Assembly: GCA_038143435.1 (NCBI GenBank)
Contig: JAYQLX010000004.1
Coordinates: 1-64,000 of the forward strand
Source of the DNA: UBA8337 sp038143435
GTDB taxonomy: Bacteria; Pseudomonadota; Alphaproteobacteria; RS24
Direction of reading: 5' to 3'
Length of the DNA: 64,000 nucleotides
In this document: in pieces, positions 55,879 through 64,000 of the stretch
Layout of the letters: each line of letters opens with the position of its first letter
Numbering within the stretch: position 1 is the stretch's first letter
Program-made: the position numbers and the translations under genes
Notes under the pieces: model-generated
Database searches by the model: none
Told to the model about the DNA's origin: nothing
What the model saw: only the letters and a program-made list of their open reading frames with translations

Positions 55879-56118
55879 ATGCGTAAAATCATTTCGATTG
55901 CGGCAGCCTTGATGCTGTCGGCCTGTTCAACAAATTACGGCATGTATAAAAAAGGCGATGAAGAGCATGGCCAATATGGCTATGTGTCGACTTATCTGGC
56001 CATCGCGGCAGCAGCGATTATCATCTCCAGCGCCGGTGGCGGTGATGGCGGCGTTTATGGCGGCGGCGGAAGTGGAAGCGGCAGCGATAGTGATGGTGGT
56101 GGCGGCGGCGGCTATTAA
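55879..56118 (+). CDS. Small glycine-rich lipoprotein
   Basis: A 79-residue protein. Residues 1-16 form a lipoprotein signal with lipobox LMLSAC; then a short polar stretch (YGMYKKGDEEHGQYGYVS), a hydrophobic segment of about 15 residues rich in Ala and Ile, and a tail almost entirely of Gly, Ser and Asp. I do not recognise the family. Probably anchored in the outer membrane; the tail looks flexible. It is monocistronic, next to tRNA-Arg on the other strand. Confidence 0.65.
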   Translation: MRKIISIAAALMLSACSTNYGMYKKGDEEHGQYGYVSTYLAIAAAAIIISSAGGGDGGVYGGGGSGSGSDSDGGGGGGY

Positions 56119-56130
56119 CCCAACAGCATT

Positions 56131-56207
56131 TGGCGACCCCGGTAGGACTTGAACCTACAACCTCAAGATTAGAAGTCTCGCGCTCTATCCAGTTGAGCTA
56201 CGGGGCC
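56131..56207 (-). tRNA. tRNA-Arg (TCT)
   Basis: Read on the minus strand: acceptor GGCCCCG pairing with CGGGGTC (one G-U), D loop with AACTGGATAGA, anticodon loop CTTCTAA with anticodon TCT, T loop TTCAAGT, discriminator G and encoded CCA. The complete cloverleaf forms. It lies immediately after the complex I subunit gene. Confidence 0.95.
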
Positions 56208-56506
56208 TAGATTTTTTCGACCCGGTCATGGCGGAAATTATCCGAATATGACTTGGCCAAGCGTTTGCGCTTATGCGGTCTATCGACCCGCGCCGCCAGC
56301 CCTTGCGCCGCCGCATAGGCTTGCGCCTCTTCGAGCGTATCAAATTTCAACCTTACCTGATTGGCCGTGCCTTCAATAGAGTTCCAGCCGGTATAAGTAT
56401 CTTTGCGGCGCACCCCTTGGGCGGCAAATTCCAGCACCCAATAACGCGACTGCGCCGTGCCCGAAGACATTGCTGATTTTGCCGGTTGGTAAATTTTTGC
56501 AGTCAT
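56207..56506 (-). CDS. ETC complex I subunit, NDUFS4 family
   Basis: A 99-residue protein matching the bacterial form of mitochondrial NDUFS4 (18 kDa subunit). Seen: MTAKIYQPAKSAMSSG, YWVLEFAAQGVRRKD, the GWNSIEGTANQVRLKFDTLEEAQAYA core, and the basic C terminus YSDNFRHDR. It stabilises the N module of NADH dehydrogenase at the inner membrane. The ATG at 56506 starts the conserved part. This accessory subunit is limited to alphaproteobacteria and mitochondria. Confidence 0.9.
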   Translation of the reverse strand: MTAKIYQPAKSAMSSGTAQSRYWVLEFAAQGVRRKDTYTGWNSIEGTANQVRLKFDTLEEAQAYAAAQGLAARVDRPHKRKRLAKSYSDNFRHDRVEKI

Positions 56507-56534
56507 AACCCTGTTATTACCCGCTTCGCCCACG

Positions 56535-56720
56535 CTATTTCAAGTGCAATTCGCCTATCGAATAGCAAGCGGATTGATAATCACCTGCACGGCGCCCTTC
56601 AGCTTCGGCACAATCCGCGGCAACACCCAATTTGGCAGCCTCTCTGGCTTTGTCGGCTGTCAGATAATCGGCGTGCTCCCATTCATCATTCTGAAGCCGC
56701 TGCCCTGAAGGTTGATACAC
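56535..56720 (-). CDS. Small hypothetical protein
   Basis: A 61-residue frame starting at GTG 56720, with residues such as WEHADYLTADKAREAAKLGVAADC and a C-terminal stretch containing two more cysteines. The three cysteines and helix-forming composition give it coding character, but there is no clear ribosome site and the true start may be elsewhere because frames in this region are unreliable. It lies 29 bases before the NDUFS4-like gene on the same strand. Family not recognised. Confidence 0.4.
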   Translation of the reverse strand: MYQPSGQRLQNDEWEHADYLTADKAREAAKLGVAADCAEAEGRRAGDYQSACYSIGELHLK

Positions 56721-56801
56721 GCATGGACACCCTGCCCCTATTTGGTTTATTGATTAGGGCATAATTTTGCGGCACGCGATGGGTCGCGTTATTCAACGAA
56801 T

Positions 56802-57758
56802 TTGATGCACATAATTTATTTCCTTCAGGCGCAAATCGCCAAACTGCTTTTGAGCATTTACAAAATGGCCGGCTTGCGCGTCGGTTCATGGCTGGGCGGT
56901 CAATTAGGCAGAATTCTTGGCAGAGTAGCGCGTGAACGCCATATCGCCGCCGCCAATCTCAAGCAAGCACTTCCGCATCTTTCTGATGGCGAACAAAAGC
57001 AAATTTTGGATAAGTGCTGGTTGCAACTGGGGCGTGTGGTCGGCGAGTTTCCGCATATGGAAAAAATTGCCCGTGAAGCCGAAACACGCGTTCAGATAGA
57101 GGGCGCGCAACATGTCGAAGCCGCTTTGCCGAATGGTGGCCCCGCAATGTTTGTTTCCGAAAAGTTTTGGCGCCATTTTTCCAATTGGGAATTAATGATG
57201 CTTGGTATTCAGCGTTTGGCCGGCAAAACCGGATCGCTCTACCGTCGCGCCAACAACCCCTATATGGAAAAATGGATTATCGACCAACGAAGCGCCTTTA
57301 TGCCGGTGCAAATTCCCAAAGGTTCGGATGGCGCACGCGTGATGATCGATTTGTTGAAAAATGACACATCGCTCGGCGTATTGGTTGACCAAATGCTCGG
57401 CCGCGGTGACCCGATTGATTTTTTCGGACGCGCCACCAAAGCGCCCTCAGCTTCCATCAAGCTGGCGCGGCGTTTTGATATTCCTGTCATTCCAACGGTT
57501 ATCAGGCGGCGCGAAGACGGCCCCGATAAAATTCATTTCGTGCAACACTTCTTCCCCGCCATTCATGTTCCCAAGACGGAAAATATGCAGCAAGACATCG
57601 ACATTGCCATGCGACAAGTTTATGACCTGCTCGAGCAGTGGATTACTGAGCGGCCGGAAGAATGGTTTTGGCAGCATAATCGTTGGGAAAGGGCTTATCA
57701 GCCACTAGCGACGTTGATTGGCCTTGCGACGAATGGCGTCGGGCTCACGGCTCAATGA
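56802..57758 (+). CDS. Lipid A biosynthesis acyltransferase (LpxL/HtrB family)
   Basis: A 318-residue inner-membrane acyltransferase adding secondary acyl chains to lipid A. Seen: an N-terminal hydrophobic helix, RVARERHIAAANLKQALP, the HX4E/D catalytic motif in RHFSNWELM, and DQMLGRGDPIDFFGRATKAPSASIKLARR, which carries the second conserved block. C-terminal WFWQHNRWE is a family signature. Which acyl donor it uses is not visible. Confidence 0.9.
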   Translation: MMHIIYFLQAQIAKLLLSIYKMAGLRVGSWLGGQLGRILGRVARERHIAAANLKQALPHLSDGEQKQILDKCWLQLGRVVGEFPHMEKIAREAETRVQIEGAQHVEAALPNGGPAMFVSEKFWRHFSNWELMMLGIQRLAGKTGSLYRRANNPYMEKWIIDQRSAFMPVQIPKGSDGARVMIDLLKNDTSLGVLVDQMLGRGDPIDFFGRATKAPSASIKLARRFDIPVIPTVIRRREDGPDKIHFVQHFFPAIHVPKTENMQQDIDIAMRQVYDLLEQWITERPEEWFWQHNRWERAYQPLATLIGLATNGVGLTAQ

Positions 57759-57839
57759 ATCCCAGCACAGGCCGGTTGCCGTGACATATTCCATTCATTG
57801 ATTGGCGGTTGCAAGCTGAATTTATATTGACCGGTCGCA

Positions 57840-58229
57840 TCAATCGTCAAACAGCCGCCCTCTCGCTTTGGTTGTCCCTTCAAGGTCGAGCGATAAAACA
57901 TACTCCATTTCAAGGCTGTCAAAAATATCACCGGCTTCTTTGCGCGCGTAAAACAAGCCTTTCATCTTAATCCAAGCATTGTCGAAAAAACGCTTTTCAA
58001 AACCGGGATGCGGAATACCCAAATAGCTGATGAGAAACTGCCCGTCTTCGCGTGACAAAACAACGAAATCATACAGCGATTGACCGCTATTCCAATCAAA
58101 CTCACCATCTGAACAAAACGTTACCTTATCGGCGGCGGAATTGAAGACAAGACGCGGTTTTGCGAAACCATTAAAAACATGGGCGGAAACGCAGATAAAC
58201 CGCCAATGCAATGCGGCGGTTAAATTCAA
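57840..58229 (-). CDS. Hypothetical protein, possibly exported
   Basis: A 129-residue frame with coding character: FNSAADKVTFCSDGEFDWNS, YDFVVLSREDGQFLISYLG and a beta-rich C terminus. In an overlapping frame to about 58255 there is a start followed by a hydrophobic stretch that resembles a signal peptide, so the N terminus may be shifted by a sequence error. I do not recognise the family and cannot assign a function. Confidence 0.45.
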   Translation of the reverse strand: MNLTAALHWRFICVSAHVFNGFAKPRLVFNSAADKVTFCSDGEFDWNSGQSLYDFVVLSREDGQFLISYLGIPHPGFEKRFFDNAWIKMKGLFYARKEAGDIFDSLEMEYVLSLDLEGTTKARGRLFDD

Positions 58230-58386
58230 GAAAGGTTTTGAAAATCTTGCTATTCATCAATGGGAGGAAAGTAATGGTTAGCAGATTTAAAAAACGAACA
58301 GTTGCAATGCTCGAAACAATGAAATCAGCACTCAAGATCAAAACTATCATGACGCCCATTCATCTGCCTCCGGAACATCCAAAAGC

Positions 58387-59632
58387 CTATATTGGCAATA
58401 ACAGGCAGCATATTATCTTTGGCAGACGCGCCCAGATCATTTCGAAATACGCGACGATATTTAACGGTCTAATCGCTTCGGCCTGTGATAGATGCCATTT
58501 TCCAAAAGCTGATGCAGCCTTATGCAAAGCGTCGGTTATTTTCGGAAGGTCAGACACGTCTTGCAAACCGTTAACGCCGCCGCCGCCATCCCAATCAAGG
58601 CCGATGCCGACATGGTCAGGGCCCATTAAGTCCAGCGCGTAAAAAATATGATCCATCACATCTGAAAACTCGGCATAATCGGGCGGATATTTTTCGTCCA
58701 AAGCGCGGCGGTCGGCGATAAAGGCCTCATGGTTTTCGCGCATGCCGCCCGGCGCATTTTGATATTTGCGATACAAGCCGATAAATTCGGGCAATCGGTT
58801 CGGGCTGGTATCAAGATCGCGCAAATAGCCCGACAGGGAATTTATCTGGATGACACCGCCCGACTGCGCCAACTTCTTCAGCAGATAATCGGGCACATTG
58901 CGCGGATGCTTATAAAGATGCGCGACGCCCGAATGCGATAGAATAATGGGCGTTTTTGAAATCTCAATGGCTTGCGCCAGCGCTTCATCATGGGCATGAG
59001 ACATATCGACAATCATGCCCAGTTCATTGGCGCGCTCGAATGAGTTGGCGTCCGAGCGGCGACAGACCACCCCATTTTTGTCCACCCTTATCGGTTGAGC
59101 TGTCAGCAAATTGATTATTGCTGGAATGCACCAGACCTACCATACGCACACCGGCGGCATAAAACTCATCGAGCAAATCAATATCCGTGCCGAGCGGATA
59201 GGCGTTTTCAATGCTTTTATAAACAACGCGCTTGCCCGATGCGGCGATGCGCGCCGCATCATCGGCATTGGTGGCGGGGGCAAAATCATCGCCCAAAGTC
59301 TCGACCATCTCGTCAATGACTTGATTGCGCTGGCGTGCATGCGCCAGCGCTTTGGCATATCCGGCTTTGGTCAGCGGCCCTTGCGCAGTGTAAATCACCC
59401 AAAAGCCGCCATCGAAGCCGCCCTCTTTCATGCGCGGCAAATCCACTTGCGCATAATCGGTCTGCCAATCATGGCGGCGGCTAATATCAAATCCGGCGCG
59501 GTCGAGCACTAATGGCGTGTCGAGATGGCTGTCCAGTGCCAATATATCTTCATGACTTTTGCCCGGTCGCTATCGCAACCGGCAAGCATCAAGGCCATTC
59601 CGGCCACAGCCAATAAAAGTTTTCTTAGGCAT
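58387..59632 (-). CDS. Membrane dipeptidase, peptidase M19 family lipoprotein (frameshifted)
   Basis: Zinc dipeptidase related to renal dipeptidase. Reconstructed: ATG 59632 with AAGGAG upstream; removing one A near 59622 gives a lipoprotein signal with lipobox MLAGC; adding a C near 59552 leads into ALDSHLDTPLVLDRAG with the first metal-binding His-x-Asp. Next come VYKSIENAYPLG with the bridging Glu, LVHSSNNQFADS, and after a shift near 59040 GMIVDMSHAHDEAL, PIILSHSG and HVGIGLDWDGGGG. The end is uncertain: the frame at 58387 loses conservation after about 58520, and another frame continues to a TGA near 58325. Confidence 0.82.
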
Positions 59633-59708
59633 GCAAGCTCCTTTATTTCAGACTATTGCCGCTTGGCAGGGCGCGCAAGCTATGGCATGGATTTCGAGGG
59701 AGTTTTTA

Positions 59709-61056
59709 ATGAGCGCAACATCGCAACGCCTCGGTTGGGGGCAAAAAATTGGCTATGGCAGCGGCGATTTTGCCTTCAATCTGTATTGGCAGGGCATCAG
59801 CCTGTATTTGTTTTACTTCTACACAGATGTTCTTGGCCTGCCCAATGCAATGGCCGGTATTATTTACGCCATCGGTTCGTTTTGGGACGCCGGCACCGAC
59901 CCGATAATGGGCTATCTGGCCGACCGCACGCGCACGCGCTGGGGGCGCTATCGCCCTTATCTTCTCTTTGTCCCTATCCCAATGGCGTTTGGTTATATGC
60001 TGCTGCTCTGGCATCCCAGATGATATGTCCGATGACTTCGCTCGGCATTGTTGCGCTTATCGGGCAACTGGTTTTTCGCTTATTATTCACCATGGCCTCA
60101 ACCCCTATTCGGCGTTGATGGCGCGCATGACCAGCAATTCAGAAGACCGCGCAGGCATGGCCGGTGCGCGCATGTTGTTTGCTTATCTGGGCGCTTTCTC
60201 GGTGGTCGCGCTGGCCGGTGGTTTGCTCGAAAATGCAGAAAATGATCGCGAGGCGTTCATGTCGCTGGCCGTCATTTCAGGCATATTGGCGACCGTGATA
60301 TTTTGGATTTGCTTCGCCATATGCCGCGAGCCACCTGAGAGATGACGCGCAAGCGCCGAACCTGACCATCAAACAAAGCTTTATCTCATTGCGTCAAAAC
60401 ACACCGTTTTTGATCGTTTTTGTCGCCGTAGTATTGATGACGACCGGCACCACTGTTATCGGCAAGACCATGATTTATTTTTTCGAATATCAAATGGGTG
60501 ATCGCAATGGCGCGCAAATTGCCCTGATGGCTTTCGGCCTGACCGGATTATTGGTCATTCCCTTTTGGACATTTGTTACGCTGAAAACGTCAAAACGCTT
60601 TGTCTGGATGGTCGGCAGTTTCTTTCTCTCACTGGCGCTTTTCACGTTTTTGTTCAATCCGGCCACCTCACAAAATATCGGTGATATTGAACTATATCGC
60701 CATGAGTTTCGGGGCCGGAGCTTTGCCATAACATTTTGGGGCATGCTGCCCGATACGGTGGAATATGGTGAGTGGAAACCGGTCACCGCGTTGAGTCAAT
60801 GGTCTTCGGCTTTGCAACTTTTGCGCAAAAATCTGCCGTTGCGCTCAGCGCCCTTATTCTCGGCGTGCTGCTCGATGTCATCGGCTATCAAGCCGGTATT
60901 GTGCAAAGCGAAGAAACGCTCAGTGGCCTTCGCATGATTATCGTTTTCGTTCCGCTGGCGGGGTCGTCACATCGGTTGCGTGTATTTATTTCTATCCGCT
61001 ATCGCCACAACGCCATGCCGATATTGTTGCCGAATTGCAGTCGCGGAGCTCAGTAA
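59709..61056 (+). CDS. MFS transporter, glycoside-pentoside-hexuronide:cation symporter (MelB) family (frameshifted)
   Basis: About 449 residues of a 12-helix sugar:cation symporter in several frames. Start ATG 59709 with GAGGGAG upstream, then GYGSGDFAFNLYWQGISLYL and the cytoplasmic signature TDPIMGYLADRTRTRWGRYRPY, typical of this family. After shifts near 60015, 60110, 60345, 60705 and 60800 follow ALMARMTSNSEDRAGMAGARML, the second-half helices, FWGMLPDTVEYGEW and GVLLDVIGYQAG. The end is near 61056. Substrate unknown; a sugar or glycoside is likely. Confidence 0.85.
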
Positions 61057-61851
61057 ATAAAGGGCAGATAGCGCGTCTTCACTTTTTCGGTAATAGGCCA
61101 CATAGCCGGGCAATTCTTCGCACAGCGTCGCTTCTTCTATGCCGATGCGATAAATCGTTGTGGCAATAAGCGTGACCACGGCAAACAGCGTCGCCGCAAT
61201 ACTGCCCAACCACAATGTGGAGCCGGCGGTGAACAGCAAAAAACCTAAATACATTGGGTGACGCACATGGCCATAAATACCGCCTTCGGCGAGTTTATGA
61301 CCGGCCGCTTCCTGAATATGCACGGTCGGTGCCGCATATTCATTTTGCAGCATGGACATGACGATAATCACGAAACCGAGCAGAAAAATCGCCATGCCAA
61401 ATGCCTGAAACAAGGGCGACGGCGCGGGAAGAAGCTGCCAGACAAAAACGTCTCGTGAAGCAAAGGCAACCGGCAAGACCAGAGCCAGCGACATTAACCC
61501 AAGCGCCAGCCTGTCTGCCGGTGTCTGCTCCTCTCTGCCGGCGCGCATGCGTGCTTCCAGAGCTGCCGGTCGCGCGACCAGCAAATAACTAGCCGATAAA
61601 ACAACCGCCCCGCCAAAGACCTGTAACCAGAGTATCGCTGCCGGAAAATTTGTCGTGCCAATCGGTAAAAAGACCAAAGCGCCGAGAAAGCCGATTTGAA
61701 AGCCGATACCGATATATGTTTTTACCACCAAAGCCATAAATTTATCATACTCAAAGCTAATCAACGCCAGCACCTTGAAAACTGCGTTTTCAACGGCTGC
61801 AATCAGATTGTGAGAACTGTATACAAAATCGTTTTTAGGTTTCTGTTCCAT
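61050..61851 (-). CDS. Isoprenylcysteine carboxyl methyltransferase-like (PEMT/ICMT) membrane protein (one frameshift)
   Basis: A membrane methyltransferase-like protein of about 266 residues with five or six helices. The family motif is GGIYGHVRHPMYLGFLLFTAG followed by the C-terminal EEATLCEELPGYVAYYRK. As written the frame runs to 60967; dropping one A from the AAAAA run near 61083 gives the usual short ending at TGA 61050 (PFIY). The start at 61851 has GGAGG upstream. In bacteria such proteins methylate lipids or small molecules; the substrate is not known. Confidence 0.8.
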
Positions 61852-62211
61852 TGGGTCCTCCCGTGCCTACCGTCTGCGGGTCTTTCATTCCCCGACCTTA
61901 CGCTAGCGACAGAATTTAGAAAAACTAATTTCTATTCTATTTGGCGGCAACCGAAAAACGGCAGATTTCAGGCTTTATTTTGCTCATATGTGGCGAATAA
62001 GTGGCTAATTAGAAAACCAAATTTATAAGTTATTGTTTTTATAATATAAATGTGGTCGGGGCTGCAAGATGCACAATGAACTTGCGCGCCCCCTGGTGCC
62101 CCAAACCAGGTGCGCTGAAACCAGGACCTGCGCCAAGCCCGGCGACTGAGAAAGTGATTAGACCAATTATCAAGGATTTTCAAGGCGCATAAGCCCCCTA
62201 TCCCGCCTACA
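61852..62211. other. Intergenic stretch without a convincing gene
   Basis: Between the methyltransferase-like gene and the thioesterase. The first 200 bases are rich in A and T and may hold promoter elements. At 62092-62110 there is a six-base hairpin (CCTGGT / ACCAGG, seven-base loop) in GC-rich surroundings. The minus-strand frame across 61968-62285 has no conserved pattern except near its start, where the end of the thioesterase may lie. Confidence 0.5.
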
Positions 62212-62696
62212 TCAGGCGAAACTGCGGAGCTTCTGAAAACAAGATTGTCCATTAGTATTATCTCGCCCTTCGCCCGTCCATGCATGAGGCATCAACAAAT
62301 GCGGTTTTGCCGGTTGCTCAGATAAAATTTTTGCCGTCCCTTGCAACCACTCCCCTTGTTGGGCAGAACGCAAAAACTCTGTGTTCAATTTGATGGTAAC
62401 CGATGCACGTTTGACTTCTTTGAAAATATCTTGCCAGTTTGGCTCGACCAAACCATCCGCAAACTGAACAGAAAACCGCCATGCTTACAATCAGACCATC
62501 CGTGATGTCTGACAAAATACAATGGCGCTCCGATAAGCTGAAAAGCGAACGCCCTGTCGCCAGGTTCTTTTTCGGCCCAATGAAACCAAGGGCCGTTATG
62601 GGTGGTGAAAGGCCCACGGCGCACGCTTGGCTGAAACGGTTCTGGGGCGGATAATGCAACAATTTCATCAACCGAATTATTAGAAGACGCGTTCAT
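62212..62696 (-). CDS. PaaI-family thioesterase (frameshifted)
   Basis: A hotdog-fold thioesterase in at least two frames. From ATG 62696: EPFQPSVRRGPFTTHNGPWFHW, then KHGGFLFS. Adding one T near 62466 continues as FADGLVEPNWQ and then KRASVTIKLNTEFLRSAQQGEW, the typical strand after the active-site helix. The HGG motif and FAD match the thioesterase at 736-1164 in this window. The C terminus is unclear: the frame ends at 62212, while another frame with a GEI-x-x-x-D pattern may be the true one. Confidence 0.7.
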
Positions 62697-62703
62697 TTTT
62701 CTT

Positions 62704-63453
62704 TCAGCTATCCAGCCTTAATATGTTTTGCAGTGTCGGCGTTATTTCTTCGTTAATGACCAAAGAAGCGGTGTCATCAAGTTCGGTCGGCTCACGATTG
62801 ATGATAACCAGCCGCGCGCCATTATGGCGAGCCAAGACGGGAAATCCTGCCGCCGGAAAGACTTGCAGCGAAGAACCGATGGCGATGAACAAATCGCAAC
62901 TCAAAGTCGCCGCTTCGGCTCGCTTCATTTGCGTTTCCGGCATAGATTGACCGAAGGAAATGGTTGCCGTTTTGACCATGCCGCCGCAATTCTGACAGCC
63001 CGGCGCAGATGCCATATCATCACCCTCAAAGGCACTGCGAATATCGTTCAGTTCATGCCGCAAATCGCAATCAAGACAAACGGCATATGTGCCATTGCCG
63101 TGCAATTCGATAATCTTATCCTCCGCAATGCCACTATCTTGGTGCAAATTGTCGATATTTTGCGTAATCACCGCGGACACCTTGCCATTGGCGACCAATT
63201 GGGCGACCGCCCTGTGCCCGTCATTGGGCTGTGGCGTGCCAAGCTCGTCGGACATGGCGAATTTGCGCCGCCACGCTTCGATGCGGTTTTCCTCGCTGGC
63301 TATAAAATCCTGAAACATGATGGGCGCCATGCGTGTCCACACACCGCCCGGGCTTCTAAAGTCAGGGATACCGCTATCCGTACTCATACCCGCACCGGTA
63401 AAAATCACAACATTCTCTGCTTCATCGACCCATTGGCGCAGTGTTGAACTCAT
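62704..63453 (-). CDS. cobB: NAD-dependent protein deacylase (sirtuin)
   Basis: Sir2-family lysine deacylase of 249 residues. Seen: the NAD site GAGMSTDSGIPDFRSPGG at residues 20-37, TQNIDNLHQDSG, the catalytic HGNG, two zinc-binding pairs (CLDC and CQNC) and GSSLQVFPAAGFP. The C-terminal NREPTELDD is also typical. It overlaps the next gene by four bases (ATGA). Confidence 0.95.
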   Translation of the reverse strand: MSSTLRQWVDEAENVVIFTGAGMSTDSGIPDFRSPGGVWTRMAPIMFQDFIASEENRIEAWRRKFAMSDELGTPQPNDGHRAVAQLVANGKVSAVITQNIDNLHQDSGIAEDKIIELHGNGTYAVCLDCDLRHELNDIRSAFEGDDMASAPGCQNCGGMVKTATISFGQSMPETQMKRAEAATLSCDLFIAIGSSLQVFPAAGFPVLARHNGARLVIINREPTELDDTASLVINEEITPTLQNILRLDS

Positions 63454-64000
63454 AAAATCAGGTGCTCTTTATAATAATCAATGGCTTCATCAATCGCCAT
63501 TTTGCGAGTGCGATTGTTCTGCAGCATGGTGAAATGCTCGGCATCATATGTAGTCAGTGTAGCTAATGGCCCGCAGCGGCGCACAAAATTACCGATGGCC
63601 TCATTGGACACCAGCCGGTCGCTTTCACCCATTTGAATAAGCATGGGCACGGTCAAATCATCGGTCAAAAGCGACGCATTATTTTCGTTCAATTCGCCGG
63701 TTAAGAAACTGTCAGGATGCAATTCATTGCGCCAGCTCGGGCCACCCAATTTCGGATAAATCTGCGCCTCTTTCGCCGCCAAAACGGCGATGTCATTATC
63801 ATTATTCGGCGCGGCCAGCATCATTTCAGGTTTTTTGAAAAACATTCGCTCTTTTGAACGCTTTATCAATTGCTGCTGAATTTGCAGCGTCTTTTTCATG
63901 CCGCGTTCATAATTAGATATTCATCAACATTCATCGGATCAATGGCAGGGACCTGCGCGACAACGGCACGAATGGTCGGGTCTTTATGCGCCATATGAAT
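63450..64000 (-). CDS. Alpha/beta hydrolase, C-terminal part (5' end outside window, one frameshift)
   Basis: The frame from 63899 gives 149 residues with VPMLIQMGESDRLVSNEA, the strand and aspartate typical of alpha/beta hydrolases, and the late YDAEHF, which holds the catalytic histidine. Upstream, another frame reaching the window edge reads AHKDPTIRAVVAQVPAIDP, the strand and loop after the nucleophile elbow in the same family. One indel near 63925 joins them. The nucleophile lies beyond the window, so the subfamily cannot be set. Confidence 0.7.

Overview
The window is 64 kb of densely packed bacterial chromosome, almost certainly from an alphaproteobacterium. The evidence is gene content and order: gyrA-coaD-ppi-queA-tgt; argS-SPOR-nagZ-scpA-scpB-tatA-tatB-tatC-serS-surE-M23-yajC-secD-secF; pcm-tolC-popZ-valS; metC divergent from aapJQMP; TrmFO; a complex I NDUFS4-type subunit; and a ChrR-type cupin protein. 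By eye, GC content is a little above half. I cannot name genus or order from this alone. There is no prophage, insertion sequence, CRISPR array or rRNA operon.

Layout. 1-1164: end of an isocitrate lyase/PEP mutase family gene and a thioesterase. 1161-7364 (minus): gyrA, coaD, a cyclophilin, queA and tgt, i.e. DNA topology, CoA synthesis and queuosine tRNA modification. 7473-12540: ssb (minus) divergent from uvrA (plus), then trmFO. 12537-29521 (minus): about 17 kb of co-directional housekeeping genes for Sec and Tat export, chromosome condensation (ScpAB), cell wall turnover, Ser and Arg tRNA charging and dNTP control. 30112-31982 (plus): erpA, xth, a TauE/SafE exporter. 31979-37185 (minus): valS, popZ, tolC, pcm, behind a near-consensus promoter that is divergent from tRNA-Cys and tRNA-Asn. 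37624-44474: photolyase, FAD oxidoreductase, DUF1365 and Cfa (plus) facing SDR, a DUF6134-like protein and a ChrR-like protein (minus); this resembles the photo-oxidative stress regulon controlled by ECF sigma/ChrR in other alphaproteobacteria, but no sigma gene is present. 44583-51941: cysteine synthase, acetyltransferase, the Aap amino-acid ABC transporter, metC and a Sel1 protein. 52044-64000: mixed metabolic genes (C26 amidotransferase, patatin, ilvD, tRNA-Arg, NDUFS4, lipid A acyltransferase, M19 dipeptidase, GPH transporter, methyltransferase, thioesterase, sirtuin, alpha/beta hydrolase).

Quality. About 19 genes, including essential ones such as valS and gyrA, are broken by shifts that can be undone by adding or removing one base, in most traced cases in a short homopolymer run. 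They are much denser after about 29 kb. I read these as sequencing errors and annotate the whole genes across them.

Most notable points: a tRNA-guanine transglycosylase that lacks two of its three zinc-binding cysteines; a ChrR-like protein that has lost its zinc-dependent anti-sigma ligands and has no neighbouring sigma factor; a previously easy-to-miss 42-residue protein gene; and six convergent gene pairs whose stop codons overlap by exactly four bases.
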